Assembly: GCA_049800095.1 (NCBI GenBank)
Contig: JBARJD010000056.1
Coordinates: 1 to 8,949, forward strand
Length of the DNA: 8,949 nt
Direction of reading: 5' to 3'
Source: JAKIWV01 sp049800095
GTDB lineage: Archaea; Thermoplasmatota; Thermoplasmata; Lutacidiplasmatales; UBA184
Shown here piece after piece: positions 1 through 6,738 of the stretch (position 1 is the first letter of the stretch; each line of letters opens with the position of its first letter). The notes under the pieces were generated by a model. It searched no databases. It was given only the letters and a program-made list of their open reading frames with translations, and was not told where the DNA came from. The position numbers and the translations under genes are program-made.

Positions 1-176
1 ATCGCCCGGCGGGCCGACGGGGTCGTACGCTCTCCGAGGAAGTAATCGAACGCTTCGGCGCGACCTTGCGCGATGAGGCCCTCGGGGACCACCAGTCCCG
101 AGCGGAGCTCCTCCGCGAGTCGCGCCCGGGCCAGGAGGCTGCGATACCGGGGATGAGAGGGGGAGATCCGCGTCAT
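1..176 (-). CDS. 4-phosphopantoate--beta-alanine ligase (phosphopantothenate synthetase), N-terminal part, cut by window edge
   Basis: Only the first 58 codons are present; the rest lies beyond position 1. The enzyme family joins 4-phosphopantoate to beta-alanine using ATP, the archaeal route to 4'-phosphopantothenate and CoA, in the cytoplasm. I recognise it from the N-terminal pattern: a Ser-His-Pro-Arg-Tyr-Arg-Ser-Leu-Leu stretch at residues 7-15, then GLIAQGRAEAFDYFLGE at residues 33-49, matching from memory the family block GLIAHGRGEAFDYLLGE. Two positions differ: Gln37 replaces the usual His, and Ala40 the usual Gly. The ATG at 176 is the natural start because the His-Pro-Arg-Tyr block normally sits within the first dozen residues. 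The gene begins 20 bases after the stop of the coiled-coil gene, so the two are probably co-transcribed. No clear Shine-Dalgarno site is visible. The family call rests on remembered conservation; the rest of the gene would confirm it. Confidence 0.82.
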   Translation of the reverse strand, partial: MTRISPSHPRYRSLLARARLAEELRSGLVVPEGLIAQGRAEAFDYFLGERTTPSARRA

Positions 177-196
177 CCGGAGGGGACCCGGAAACG

Positions 197-955
197 CTAG
201 GCCGGCGGGTCGGTGGTTCCGTTCGGCTCGACGGTTCCGTTCGTGGCCGGTCGACCGGCGGCCGGCGCGGCCGCAATCCCGAGATGGGCTTCGAGCGCCC
301 CGAGCCGTTGTTCGAAGGGCAGGAGCGCCTCCTCGAGTGTTTTGGAGACGACGAGCTTGAGGCTCTCCTCCAAGGCCAGGAGGTCACGTCCGAGGTCGGT
401 GATGCGGCGCGCGTTTTCGTTGAGCAAGAGGCGGGTCTGGGTGGAAACACGGTAGGTGTCGGCGACGTCCTTGAGGATCTGCTTCGACCCCTGCGCGAAG
501 GTTTCTACGGACTCGCTGATCGGCTTCCACTTCCGGTCGAGGTTGTCGTTCATGGCGGCGGTGATCCCCGACGTCATCTGCTGGACGGAGCTGTCGATAC
601 CCCGTTGGAGCTGCTGGACCAGGTTCCCTTCGAGCGAGTCGAACCGGCCCCGGAAGTCGCTCTCGACGGTGGTTTCCAGTTCCTCGATCCGGGCGAGGCG
701 GTCCTCGAGGGCCTGGAAACGGGCGAGCGTGTTCGAATAGGCAGTCCCGACGAGCGTGTTGATATGCGCTTGCTCCTGCTCGAACGCCCGCAACAGTAGG
801 TGGAGGACCCAGTGCTCCCGCCCCTTCACCTCGGCCAAGGGGCCCCTGTCGAGCCGGTCGCGCTGATCCCGGTTCTCCAGGATCGCTTGGAGCTCCTTCA
901 GGACCTCTGTGCGAATCTGCGGCACCGGTGCCGTGCCCGCAGGTCGACCCGACAT
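197..955 (-). CDS. Predicted coiled-coil protein of unknown function
   Basis: A 252-residue protein I do not recognise. It has no signal peptide, no membrane segment and no cysteine. Residues 1-45 are polar. A mostly hydrophobic patch (WVLHLLLRAF, 49-58) follows, then two stretches with heptad-like spacing of Leu/Ile/Val/Phe and many Glu, Arg and Gln: about 73-128 and about 174-226. The middle (130-172) is polar with few charged runs. The C-terminus (227-252) is Ala, Pro, Gly, Thr and Asn rich and probably disordered. This layout suggests an elongated oligomeric helical protein, perhaps a scaffold, but no activity can be assigned. The ATG at 955 gives a sensible N-terminus. The gene lies 20 bases upstream of the phosphopantothenate synthetase gene in the same direction, so the two are likely co-transcribed. 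Its coding reality is supported by length, coherent composition and tight spacing; long open frames on the opposite strand here are GC-driven shadows. Confidence 0.8.
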   Translation of the reverse strand: MSGRPAGTAPVPQIRTEVLKELQAILENRDQRDRLDRGPLAEVKGREHWVLHLLLRAFEQEQAHINTLVGTAYSNTLARFQALEDRLARIEELETTVESDFRGRFDSLEGNLVQQLQRGIDSSVQQMTSGITAAMNDNLDRKWKPISESVETFAQGSKQILKDVADTYRVSTQTRLLLNENARRITDLGRDLLALEESLKLVVSKTLEEALLPFEQRLGALEAHLGIAAAPAAGRPATNGTVEPNGTTDPPA

Positions 956-982
956 TATCCGTCAGATGGACCGAGTGAGGCC

Positions 983-1010
983 AAAAACCTTCGCCCTCGA
1001 CCGCGGGCGA
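983..1010 (-). terminator. Hairpin plus T5, possible terminator of the acyl-CoA dehydrogenase unit (or promoter of the next gene)
   Basis: Read on the minus strand, TCGCCC (1010-1005) can pair with GGGCGA (996-991) around an 8-base loop, followed three bases later by five T residues (987-983). This lies 94 bases after the stop of the acyl-CoA dehydrogenase gene and 28-32 bases before the ATG of the coiled-coil gene. It could end the upstream transcript. The T-rich stretch is also at a plausible distance to act as a weak TATA element for the coiled-coil gene. The sequence alone does not decide between these. Confidence 0.35.
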
Positions 1011-1103
1011 CACACCCGGAGCGGCCCTCGCCCTGCGACCCGACCTGAAGTGGGCCGAGGGATTGGTGTCGCCGTGGTGGTCCCGGTGGCACTGGCATCG
1101 ACG

Positions 1104-2261
1104 TCAATGAGAGTCGAAGCCCTCTCCGAGCAGCTCGCGCGCGACGAGCAGTCGGCGGATCTCCGACGTGCCCGCGCCGATCTCCAGTAGTTTCGCGTCG
1201 CGCGCGAAGCGCTCGATCGGAAGGTCCCGCATGTAGCCGTATCCGCCGAAGATCTGGATCGCATCCAGAGCGACCCGTGTAGAGGCCTCGGAGGCGAACG
1301 TGAGCGCGGTGGCGCTGGCGCGATGGCTCGTCTTGTCTCCGGCGACGGAGGAGAGGGCCTGGTACAGCAGGAGCCGAGAGGCCTCGAGCTGGGCGTACAT
1401 GTTCGCCAGCTTCTCTTGGATGAGTTCGAAGCGCCCAATCTTCTTCCCGAATTGCTCCCGTTGGCGGGCATACTCCAGACTCCGCTCGAGGCACTCCGCC
1501 ATGATGCCCACGGGAATGGCCGAGAGGACCGCACGCTCCACGTTGAGGCCGCTCATCATCACGGAGACTCCCTTGTCCTCCGTGCCCACGAGATTGGTCT
1601 GCGGGACTTTGCAGTCTTGGAAGACCAGCTCCCCGGTGGGGGAGCCGCGCATGCCCATTTTATCGAGCGAGCGCGAAACGGAGAACCCGGGGGAATCGCG
1701 TGGGACGATGAACGCACTGATTCCTTTCGGCCCCTGGTCAGGCTTTGTCTTGGCGTACACCAACAGCGTGTCCGCCACCGGCCCGTTGGTGATGAACTGC
1801 TTCGACCCGTTGAGTACGTAGTGCTCCCCCTGGTGTTCGGCGCGGGTCTGGAGGGATACCGCATCGGAGCCGGCCATCGGCTCGGTGAGCGCCAACGCGC
1901 CGATGGCGCGTCCGGCGACGAGATCCGGCAGGAATCTCTGGTGCTGGTCGGCGTTCCCGTTCCGGTAGAGGCTGTCGGCGCACAGGTTCGAATGGGCCCC
2001 GACGCTCAGGGCCAGCGCGGGGCTGGCCCGCGCGATCTCCTCCAGGATCAACGCTTGGGCGCGATAGGTTTGGCCCAGCCCTTCGAACTCGGACGGAATG
2101 GTCGGCCCCAGGAACCCCTGCTCCCCGAGACGGGAGAACACATCTCGAGGGAAACGGTCCTCCCGGTCCATCCGGTCCGCAATGGGGCTGATCTCCTTCC
2201 GTACGAAACGACGGACGGTCGATTGCAGTTCGACCTCGTCGGGCGAAAGGTCCAGGTTCAC
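1104..2261 (-). CDS. Acyl-CoA dehydrogenase, isovaleryl-CoA dehydrogenase-type active site
   Basis: A 385-residue FAD-dependent acyl-CoA dehydrogenase of normal length, expected to oxidise an acyl-CoA to the 2,3-enoyl-CoA and pass electrons to an electron-transfer flavoprotein. The N-terminal helical domain (about 1-115) leads into the flavin signature ALTEPMAGSD (124-133), the beta domain (about 120-225) and the C-terminal helical domain. The second family signature, starting QIFGGYGY at 336, is intact. The catalytic base normally found in the Tyr-Glu-Gly-Thr block is missing: the loop reads IGAGTSE (361-367), with Ala363 at that place. A Glu instead sits at 242 in GLNVERAVLSA, where isovaleryl-CoA dehydrogenase keeps its base. 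That favours short branched substrates from leucine breakdown, though substrate is an inference. The start is GTG at 2261: no ATG or GTG lies in the 15 in-frame codons back to the nadB stop, and the MNLDLSPDE start fits the family. It follows nadB by 45 bases and is probably the last gene of that transcript. Confidence 0.93.
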   Translation of the reverse strand: MNLDLSPDEVELQSTVRRFVRKEISPIADRMDREDRFPRDVFSRLGEQGFLGPTIPSEFEGLGQTYRAQALILEEIARASPALALSVGAHSNLCADSLYRNGNADQHQRFLPDLVAGRAIGALALTEPMAGSDAVSLQTRAEHQGEHYVLNGSKQFITNGPVADTLLVYAKTKPDQGPKGISAFIVPRDSPGFSVSRSLDKMGMRGSPTGELVFQDCKVPQTNLVGTEDKGVSVMMSGLNVERAVLSAIPVGIMAECLERSLEYARQREQFGKKIGRFELIQEKLANMYAQLEASRLLLYQALSSVAGDKTSHRASATALTFASEASTRVALDAIQIFGGYGYMRDLPIERFARDAKLLEIGAGTSEIRRLLVARELLGEGFDSH

Positions 2262-2306
2262 GACCGGCCTAGGACACTCGGGCCATAACGGTTGGCAAGC
2301 CGGCGC

Positions 2307-3860
2307 TTAGCGGCGGGCGCGGCGAAGCCCCTGGTGATACTTCCAACGGGGCGAGGGCCGAGGGAAATCGGCGCGGAAGTGCGCCCCGCGGCTCTCCTCC
2401 CGCGAAAGTGCCGCGCGGGCGATGAGCAGCGCCGTGAGCGCGGCGTTGGCCGAAGGAGAGGCCAGCTCCGAATCGACCGAGGGTTCCGACCGGTCGCGCC
2501 AGTCGTCGAAGCGATTCACGGCCGTTTCCAGCCCCTTCCGCTCTCGAACGATCCCGACGTCATCCCACAGAAGGGCGCCCACCTCCCGGAAGCAGGCCTC
2601 CCGATCGTCCCCGCCGTGACCGGGGGGAAGCTCCAGTTGGAGCATCCGGGGCGCGTCGCGGGGACCCCCCTCGGTCGGGTGGTCCAACTGTCGGGCGACT
2701 CGCTCGCCGAAGACCACCCCCTCCAGGAGAGAGTTGCTCGCCAACCGGTTCGCGCCGTGTACGCCGGTCGACGCGACCTCGCCGCAGGCCCACAGTCCCG
2801 GGAGGGAGGTGCGTCCTTCCAGGTCCGTGGTTACGCCGCCGATCATGTAGTGGGCCATGGGGCTCACCGGGACGAGGTCCCGCGAAGGGTCGATATCGTA
2901 GTCGGCCAGGAATCGACAGATGCTGGGGAACCTCGCGTAGAGCCGGTCCCGGGGAATCGCCGTGGCGTCGAGGAAGACGCAGGGATCGCCCGAGTGACGC
3001 ATTTCCTGGTGGATCGCCCGGCTGACGATATCCCGCGTGGCCAGCTCCGCGTCCGGATGGTACCGCAACAGGAATTGTTCTCCGCTCCGGTTCCGCAGGA
3101 GGGCGCCTTCCCCCCGGAGGGCCTCCGTGATCAGGAACCGTGGGGCCCCCTCCCGAGCGAACACCGTCGGGTGGAACTGGATGAACTCCATGTCGGTCAC
3201 TAGAGCGCCGCTCCGGAACGCGATCGCCACCCCTTCGCCGGTGGCGGTGATCGGGTTCGAGCTCTGCCGATACAGGCTGCCGGTGCCGCCCGTGGCCAGG
3301 ACGACCGGCCGCGAACGGATCTCCTCCGACTGACCTCCGTCGTCCCGGGAGAGAACCGCGGTGACGGTCCCATCCGCCTCGGCGCGGAGCGCCCGAAGGC
3401 GGCATCGCTCGCGCGCCTCGATCCCCGCCTCCAGCACCCGGGCGCGCAGGGTCTCCTCGATCTGCAGTCCGGTCGCGTCGCCGCCGGCATGGAGGATACG
3501 CGCCCGCGAGTGGGCGGCCTCGCGTCCCAAAGCGATCCGCCCTTCGATGGTGTCGAACGGAACGCCGTACCGGACGAGGTCGGCGATCCGCTGGGGCGCC
3601 TCAGCGGTCAGCACCTGCGCGGCCGCGAGGTCCGCAATTCCCGCCCCGGCGCGGACCGTATCCCTCCGGTGGAGTTCGGTCGTGTCGTCCGGCCCGATCG
3701 CGGCGGCGATGCCGCCCTGGGCGTACCGGGTGTTCGACTCGGCGAGTCCGCCCTTGGTCACGATCGTCGGGTGGAGACCTTGCTCGCGCGCCCTGAGTGC
3801 GACATACAGGCCGGCAATCCCGCTCCCCACGATCAGCGGGGACCTCGCGTCGTTTCCCAT
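2307..3860 (-). CDS. nadB: L-aspartate oxidase
   Basis: This 517-residue flavoenzyme oxidises L-aspartate to iminoaspartate, the first step of de novo NAD synthesis, using oxygen or fumarate as acceptor; quinolinate synthase (NadA, not in the window) takes the product. The FAD-binding motif GSGIAGL is at residues 12-18, and the SNTRYAQGGIAAA block (42-54) is typical. Residues matching the E. coli NadB active site by motif are Glu114 in GREAAHS, His230 in FHPT, Arg276 in ATRD, His337 in HYMIGG and Arg372 in GANRLASNSLLE; the last two blocks also occur in the related succinate dehydrogenase and fumarate reductase flavoproteins. The C-terminal helical domain (about 410-517) is present and ends in a basic tail. 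The arrangement and the lone-enzyme context fit NadB rather than SdhA/FrdA, since no iron-sulphur or membrane subunit genes are nearby. The ATG at 3860 is preceded by GGTGAGG, a usable Shine-Dalgarno site. It sits 32 bases after the GNAT gene. Confidence 0.95.
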   Translation of the reverse strand: MGNDARSPLIVGSGIAGLYVALRAREQGLHPTIVTKGGLAESNTRYAQGGIAAAIGPDDTTELHRRDTVRAGAGIADLAAAQVLTAEAPQRIADLVRYGVPFDTIEGRIALGREAAHSRARILHAGGDATGLQIEETLRARVLEAGIEARERCRLRALRAEADGTVTAVLSRDDGGQSEEIRSRPVVLATGGTGSLYRQSSNPITATGEGVAIAFRSGALVTDMEFIQFHPTVFAREGAPRFLITEALRGEGALLRNRSGEQFLLRYHPDAELATRDIVSRAIHQEMRHSGDPCVFLDATAIPRDRLYARFPSICRFLADYDIDPSRDLVPVSPMAHYMIGGVTTDLEGRTSLPGLWACGEVASTGVHGANRLASNSLLEGVVFGERVARQLDHPTEGGPRDAPRMLQLELPPGHGGDDREACFREVGALLWDDVGIVRERKGLETAVNRFDDWRDRSEPSVDSELASPSANAALTALLIARAALSREESRGAHFRADFPRPSPRWKYHQGLRRARR

Positions 3861-3892
3861 CGGTGCCCCTCACCAGGGTGGGGTAGAAAGGG

Positions 3893-4840
3893 TCACTCGG
3901 CCGGTGAGCGGAACCATCGATAGATGGCGGCGGAGGCGTCCACGGTGAACCCGACCTTCTCGTAAAGTGTTCTCGCGGGGTGGTTCCCCTCCGTGACCCA
4001 GAGATGGGCCTTGGGGTAGCCGAGTGCCAGGAAGGCCCGCAGGGTCCGCAGTACGAGGGCTTCGCCTAGTCCCCGGCGCCGAAACTCCGGATCCACGGCC
4101 AGGTCGAGCAGGATCCCCGATCGAAGGGATTCCTGACACCCTACGGCGAAGCCCAGCAGCACGCCGGAGCGATCCCGCGCGGCCGGCGAGGCGTCGTCGA
4201 GATACTGTCCGAATAGGCCGGCCAACGCGTTTTCCAGGAGCTCCCGATTTCCTTCCGGCGTGCCCGAGAGCAGGGTCTCGTCCGGCGTGCCCCGGTAGGT
4301 CCGCCAATCGAGGGCGGTGAGCTCGGCGAAGGGGACATGACGAACGGTCGTCAGCTCCACTCCCTCGGGCCAGCGCGGCTCCGGAGGGGTGGTCGAGTTC
4401 GAAAGGGTCCGGACCATCGAGTGCCGGAGCAGCATCGCAAATCGGGGGTCCGCGACGAGCCCCTGGCCGAGCTCCCGTTCGTTGGATTCCGTAAGGCCGG
4501 TAGCTCCCATATCGAGTCGATCGATGCCGGCCGGGAGGTGATCGGCCAGGTGCCGGCTGAGTCGGACGAGGTCCGGCACCGCCTCGGCGCCCTGCGTGGC
4601 GTGCAGATGCCCGTAGCCCTTCTGGTCCCGGAGCCATAAGATCGCAAGCGCTGTGGGGGAACGGATCTCCCCGCAATACCAGGCGGTCCCGCTGCCCCGC
4701 GTAATGGCATCCACCGTGTCGTCGACCCAGCTGGCCGGGAGGATCTCGCCGCGAACGCCCAGCAGATGTCGGATCGTCCCCACGAGATTCCAGAGCTCGT
4801 CCCGCGGAAGTTCTTTGGCCGGTCGAATCTCGTTCGGCAT
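3893..4840 (-). CDS. GNAT-family N-acetyltransferase, probably two tandem GNAT folds with only the C-terminal one complete
   Basis: A 315-residue protein whose C-terminal half is a standard GNAT domain that would transfer an acetyl group from acetyl-CoA. The acetyl-CoA pyrophosphate loop reads RRRGLGE (254-260), preceded by the beta strand ILLDLAVDPEF (243-253). The late motif NHPARTLYEKVGF (286-298) is also typical. The N-terminal half (about 1-150) has alternating strand and helix character, including TAWYCGEIRSPTALAILWL near 52-70, but lacks the glycine-rich loop, so it may be a degenerate second GNAT fold as seen in two-domain family members. The substrate cannot be named. The ATG at 4840 is 19 bases after the prs stop and nadB starts 32 bases downstream, so it is likely translated from the prs-nadB transcript. 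Its role there is unclear; modification of a metabolic enzyme or a small amine is possible but not shown. Confidence 0.87.
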   Translation of the reverse strand: MPNEIRPAKELPRDELWNLVGTIRHLLGVRGEILPASWVDDTVDAITRGSGTAWYCGEIRSPTALAILWLRDQKGYGHLHATQGAEAVPDLVRLSRHLADHLPAGIDRLDMGATGLTESNERELGQGLVADPRFAMLLRHSMVRTLSNSTTPPEPRWPEGVELTTVRHVPFAELTALDWRTYRGTPDETLLSGTPEGNRELLENALAGLFGQYLDDASPAARDRSGVLLGFAVGCQESLRSGILLDLAVDPEFRRRGLGEALVLRTLRAFLALGYPKAHLWVTEGNHPARTLYEKVGFTVDASAAIYRWFRSPAE

Positions 4841-4859
4841 GGATCGGATGCGGGTCGGC

Positions 4860-5747
4860 CTAGGCGGAGCGTAGGTCCGCGATGTGGGCCTTCACGATCT
4901 GGGCAATATCCGGAGCCACGGAGGCCTTCTCGGCGGGATTAGAGAGCGTGTCGGTGGAATAGATCTCGTCGGTGACCGCTTTGATCCGCTCGAAGGCGTC
5001 CCGGAGGAACAGGCCGTGGGTACAGGCGGCGGTGATGGCGCCGACGTGCCGCTTCGCGAGGAGCCGCGCGGCTTCGACGATCGTTCCGCCCGTCGAGATG
5101 ACGTCGTCCACGATGACGACGTGCTTGTCCTCGAGCTCGATCGGGACCGATGCCGGGAGCTCCAGTTCGACATGCTCGCTATCGATCCGGTGCTTTTCGA
5201 GCGCCATCCAGGGTCGGTCCAACAGCTGTCCCATCCGCCGCGCACGGTCCGTGCCGCCCTTATCCGGGGACACGAGGAGGTCGACTGGCCGTTGCTTGAG
5301 AAGGCGGGCAATGGCCGGGATACCGCTCGCTTCGTAGGCCGGCTTCGTGAACGCCCGGAGCGTCTCGGGAGAATGCAGGTCGACGCTCACCACGGCGTCG
5401 GCTTCGAGGGCGATATGTTGGGCGAGGGCCTGGGCGGTCGCGGGCTCACCGGGGAAGAACACCCGGTCTTGCCTCGCGTACCCGAAGTACGGGACCACCA
5501 CGACCAGTCGACGGGCGCCCGACTGCCGCACCGCGTCCTCCAGCATGAGGAGCTCGAGAACGTCCTGGTCGTTCCGCGTCGACTGGACGAGCACGACGTC
5601 TTCTCCTTTCAACTGGCCGCCGATCCGAACGTAGAGTTCCCCATCCGGGAACCGCTTGAGGAACGGCATTCCGAATGGGACGTTTCCCAGTTCACGGGAG
5701 ATCCGTTCGGCGAGGGGGGTCGAGGCCGTACCAGCGATGACGTGCAC
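4860..5747 (-). CDS. prs: Ribose-phosphate pyrophosphokinase (PRPP synthetase)
   Basis: This 295-residue cytoplasmic enzyme makes PRPP from ribose 5-phosphate and ATP; PRPP feeds purine, pyrimidine, histidine and NAD synthesis. Diagnostic blocks are RFPDGELYVRI (32-42), PYFGYARQDR (86-95) with the ATP-side loop after it, DLHS (123-126), SPDKGGTDRAR (160-170) and the PRPP-binding loop VIVDDVISTGGTI (211-223). Lys185 and Arg187 in ALEKHRID match the flexible-loop catalytic pair. The length is close to archaeal enzymes and shorter than the roughly 315 residues of bacterial ones. The start is GTG at 5747: an in-frame TAA lies two codons upstream, so no longer form is possible, and GGGGGT six bases before it can act as a Shine-Dalgarno site through a wobble pair. 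It heads the leftward gene block and is divergent from the first pilin gene. Confidence 0.96.
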   Translation of the reverse strand: MHVIAGTASTPLAERISRELGNVPFGMPFLKRFPDGELYVRIGGQLKGEDVVLVQSTRNDQDVLELLMLEDAVRQSGARRLVVVVPYFGYARQDRVFFPGEPATAQALAQHIALEADAVVSVDLHSPETLRAFTKPAYEASGIPAIARLLKQRPVDLLVSPDKGGTDRARRMGQLLDRPWMALEKHRIDSEHVELELPASVPIELEDKHVVIVDDVISTGGTIVEAARLLAKRHVGAITAACTHGLFLRDAFERIKAVTDEIYSTDTLSNPAEKASVAPDIAQIVKAHIADLRSA

Positions 5748-5784
5748 TCGTTAACCCCCGGACGGGAGCGACCGGGACCGGGGC

Positions 5785-5789
5785 AAAAA
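5785..5789 (-). promoter_or_regulatory. T5 stretch, weak candidate core promoter for prs
   Basis: Read on the minus strand, this is GTTTTTGCC, centred about 40 bases upstream of the prs start. A very similar GGTTTTTGGCC lies about 30 bases before the coiled-coil gene. It is the only AT-rich patch at promoter distance on this strand, so it may replace a canonical TATA box. The resemblance to an archaeal TATA box is poor, and I hold it as a guess. Confidence 0.25.
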
Positions 5790-5831
5790 CGTTGTGGGAA
5801 CCGGCTCACCGCGCTCGGAGAGGATTGTGAC

Positions 5832-5844
5832 GCACCAATGGTGC
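5832..5844. promoter_or_regulatory. Perfect 13-base palindrome in the divergent promoter region
   Basis: GCACCA and TGGTGC flank a single central A. The site lies 85 bases upstream of the prs start and 75 bases upstream of the first pilin's TATA box, a usual place for a dimeric regulator to control one or both genes. A GC-rich inverted repeat (GGCCG 5850-5854, CGGCC 5862-5866) follows. No regulator is encoded in the window. The function is inferred from symmetry and position only. Confidence 0.3.
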
Positions 5845-5895
5845 CCAGCGGCCGGGCCCCTCGGCCGGTCCATCTGTCGATGTAGTGGCCGGCAA

Positions 5896-5906
5896 ATGTC
5901 GAATTC
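5896..5906 (+). repeat. Copy 1 of an 11-base motif shared by both pilin upstream regions
   Basis: ATGTCGAATTC occurs here, starting 23 bases before the TATA box of the first pilin gene, and again at 6752-6762 upstream of the second pilin gene. The two copies are identical and in the same orientation relative to their genes. A shared activator or repressor site is the simplest reading. Confidence 0.4.
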
Positions 5907-5918
5907 ACGCTCGATGAG

Positions 5919-5926
5919 TTATAATA
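5919..5926 (+). promoter_or_regulatory. TATA box of the first pilin gene
   Basis: TTATAATA stands out in very GC-rich surroundings. It lies 37 bases before the ATG at 5963, so a transcript starting about 25 bases downstream would carry a leader of roughly 15 bases, with AAGGA at 5954-5958 able to act as a short-spaced ribosome binding site. This matches archaeal TATA-box position and composition. Confidence 0.65.
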
Positions 5927-5962
5927 CACCGACCCGGCCCTCGCCCATTCCTCAAGGAAGCG

Positions 5963-6541
5963 ATGTGGCGAGAGATGTCCGGGAGCGCCTTCGCGGGTTC
6001 CAGCCGTTGGCAGCGGCGTCGATCCCGTGGGGTGTCGGACATTCTCGCAGTGATCCTCCTCGTCGCGATCACGGTGGTGCTGGCGGCCGTGCTCTACATT
6101 CTAGTAGTGCACTATACCTCATCCGGGACCAACCCCCCCGGCCTTGGGACCTCCCTCGTTTTGTCGGATCCGCAGGAAGCCGTGTCCACCAGCTCTCTCG
6201 TCGGGGCCTGTGCCGCCACCCCGTGCAACTTCTACAACATTACCGTCCAGTCGGCAGCGAGCGGGATGGAACTGCACGACCTGTCGTTTGAGATCCAGGG
6301 ACAAAACGGGGCCAACCTCGTACCGACGGGGGGCATCGTGGTCTTGAATCCGGCCAACAGCCTGGTCGGACAGTACGGGTTCGCCACAGGTTGGACCACC
6401 GGCTCCATGGTGGATGTGACGGACATGCTGACCATCATCCTGTACACTTCCGGAGCCTCCCCCCAAAGCCTCTCGGGGGACACCTTGAGGACGATCGGGG
6501 TATCCGCGTATTCCGGGTCGATCGATGTCCATATTTTCTAG
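5963..6541 (+). CDS. Archaeal type IV pilin-like protein, first copy
   Basis: A 192-residue surface protein precursor. The first 23 residues form an Arg-rich leader (R15, R18-R20, R22) ending in Arg-Gly; prepilin peptidase would be expected to cut between Gly23 and Val24. The hydrophobic segment ILAVILLVAITVVLAAVLYIL (27-47) is the usual archaeal pilin assembly helix. The mature protein begins Val-Ser-Asp, where many archaeal pilins have Val-Ser-Pro. The rest is a Ser, Thr, Gly and Asn rich extracellular domain with two cysteines (C83, C88), which could form a disulphide. It is a paralogue of the pilin at 6864: both share a 20-base identical stretch in the helix-coding part, an NFYN(I/M)TV block and an LSGxTL block near the end. 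No assembly ATPase or platform gene is in the window, so the protein might serve adhesion or another filament. A start at the ATG at 5975 is possible but has a poorer upstream site. Confidence 0.88.
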   Translation: MWREMSGSAFAGSSRWQRRRSRGVSDILAVILLVAITVVLAAVLYILVVHYTSSGTNPPGLGTSLVLSDPQEAVSTSSLVGACAATPCNFYNITVQSAASGMELHDLSFEIQGQNGANLVPTGGIVVLNPANSLVGQYGFATGWTTGSMVDVTDMLTIILYTSGASPQSLSGDTLRTIGVSAYSGSIDVHIF

Positions 6542-6738
6542 CGAGACCACCCCGGGCGGCTCCGCAACGGATCGAACCGCCTTCGTGACCTGCCGTGCTT
6601 TGAGTGATGGGCTACTGCCTAGCGTGACGTTGAACCGTACCTTCCAAGGTCGCGCTCGTATTGCTCTGATTGGGGCTCGCGTCGTGGTAGCACGGTTCCT
6701 GGGCCCGAAATTTGTGCCCCCCCTCGAGGAACTCAATG

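Noticed and set aside
284..799. Plus-strand open frame opposite the coiled-coil gene
   Set aside because: The minus-strand frame has periodic hydrophobic spacing, a full-length fit and tight operon spacing; the plus-strand one is a mirror product of codon bias.
1323..2288. Long plus-strand open frame opposite the acyl-CoA dehydrogenase
   Set aside because: Shadow of the real gene; composition is Arg, Gly and His rich with no coherent domain.
2292..3203. Plus-strand open frame opposite nadB
   Set aside because: Antisense to conserved NadB motifs and without recognisable features.
3870..4676. Alternative minus-strand frame overlapping the GNAT gene
   Set aside because: Arg, Pro and Gly rich with no motif, while the overlapping frame has a complete GNAT motif.
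4884..5885. Long plus-strand open frame opposite prs
   Set aside because: It is antisense to a fully recognisable PRPP synthetase, shows no family motif, and long antisense frames are expected in GC-rich coding DNA.
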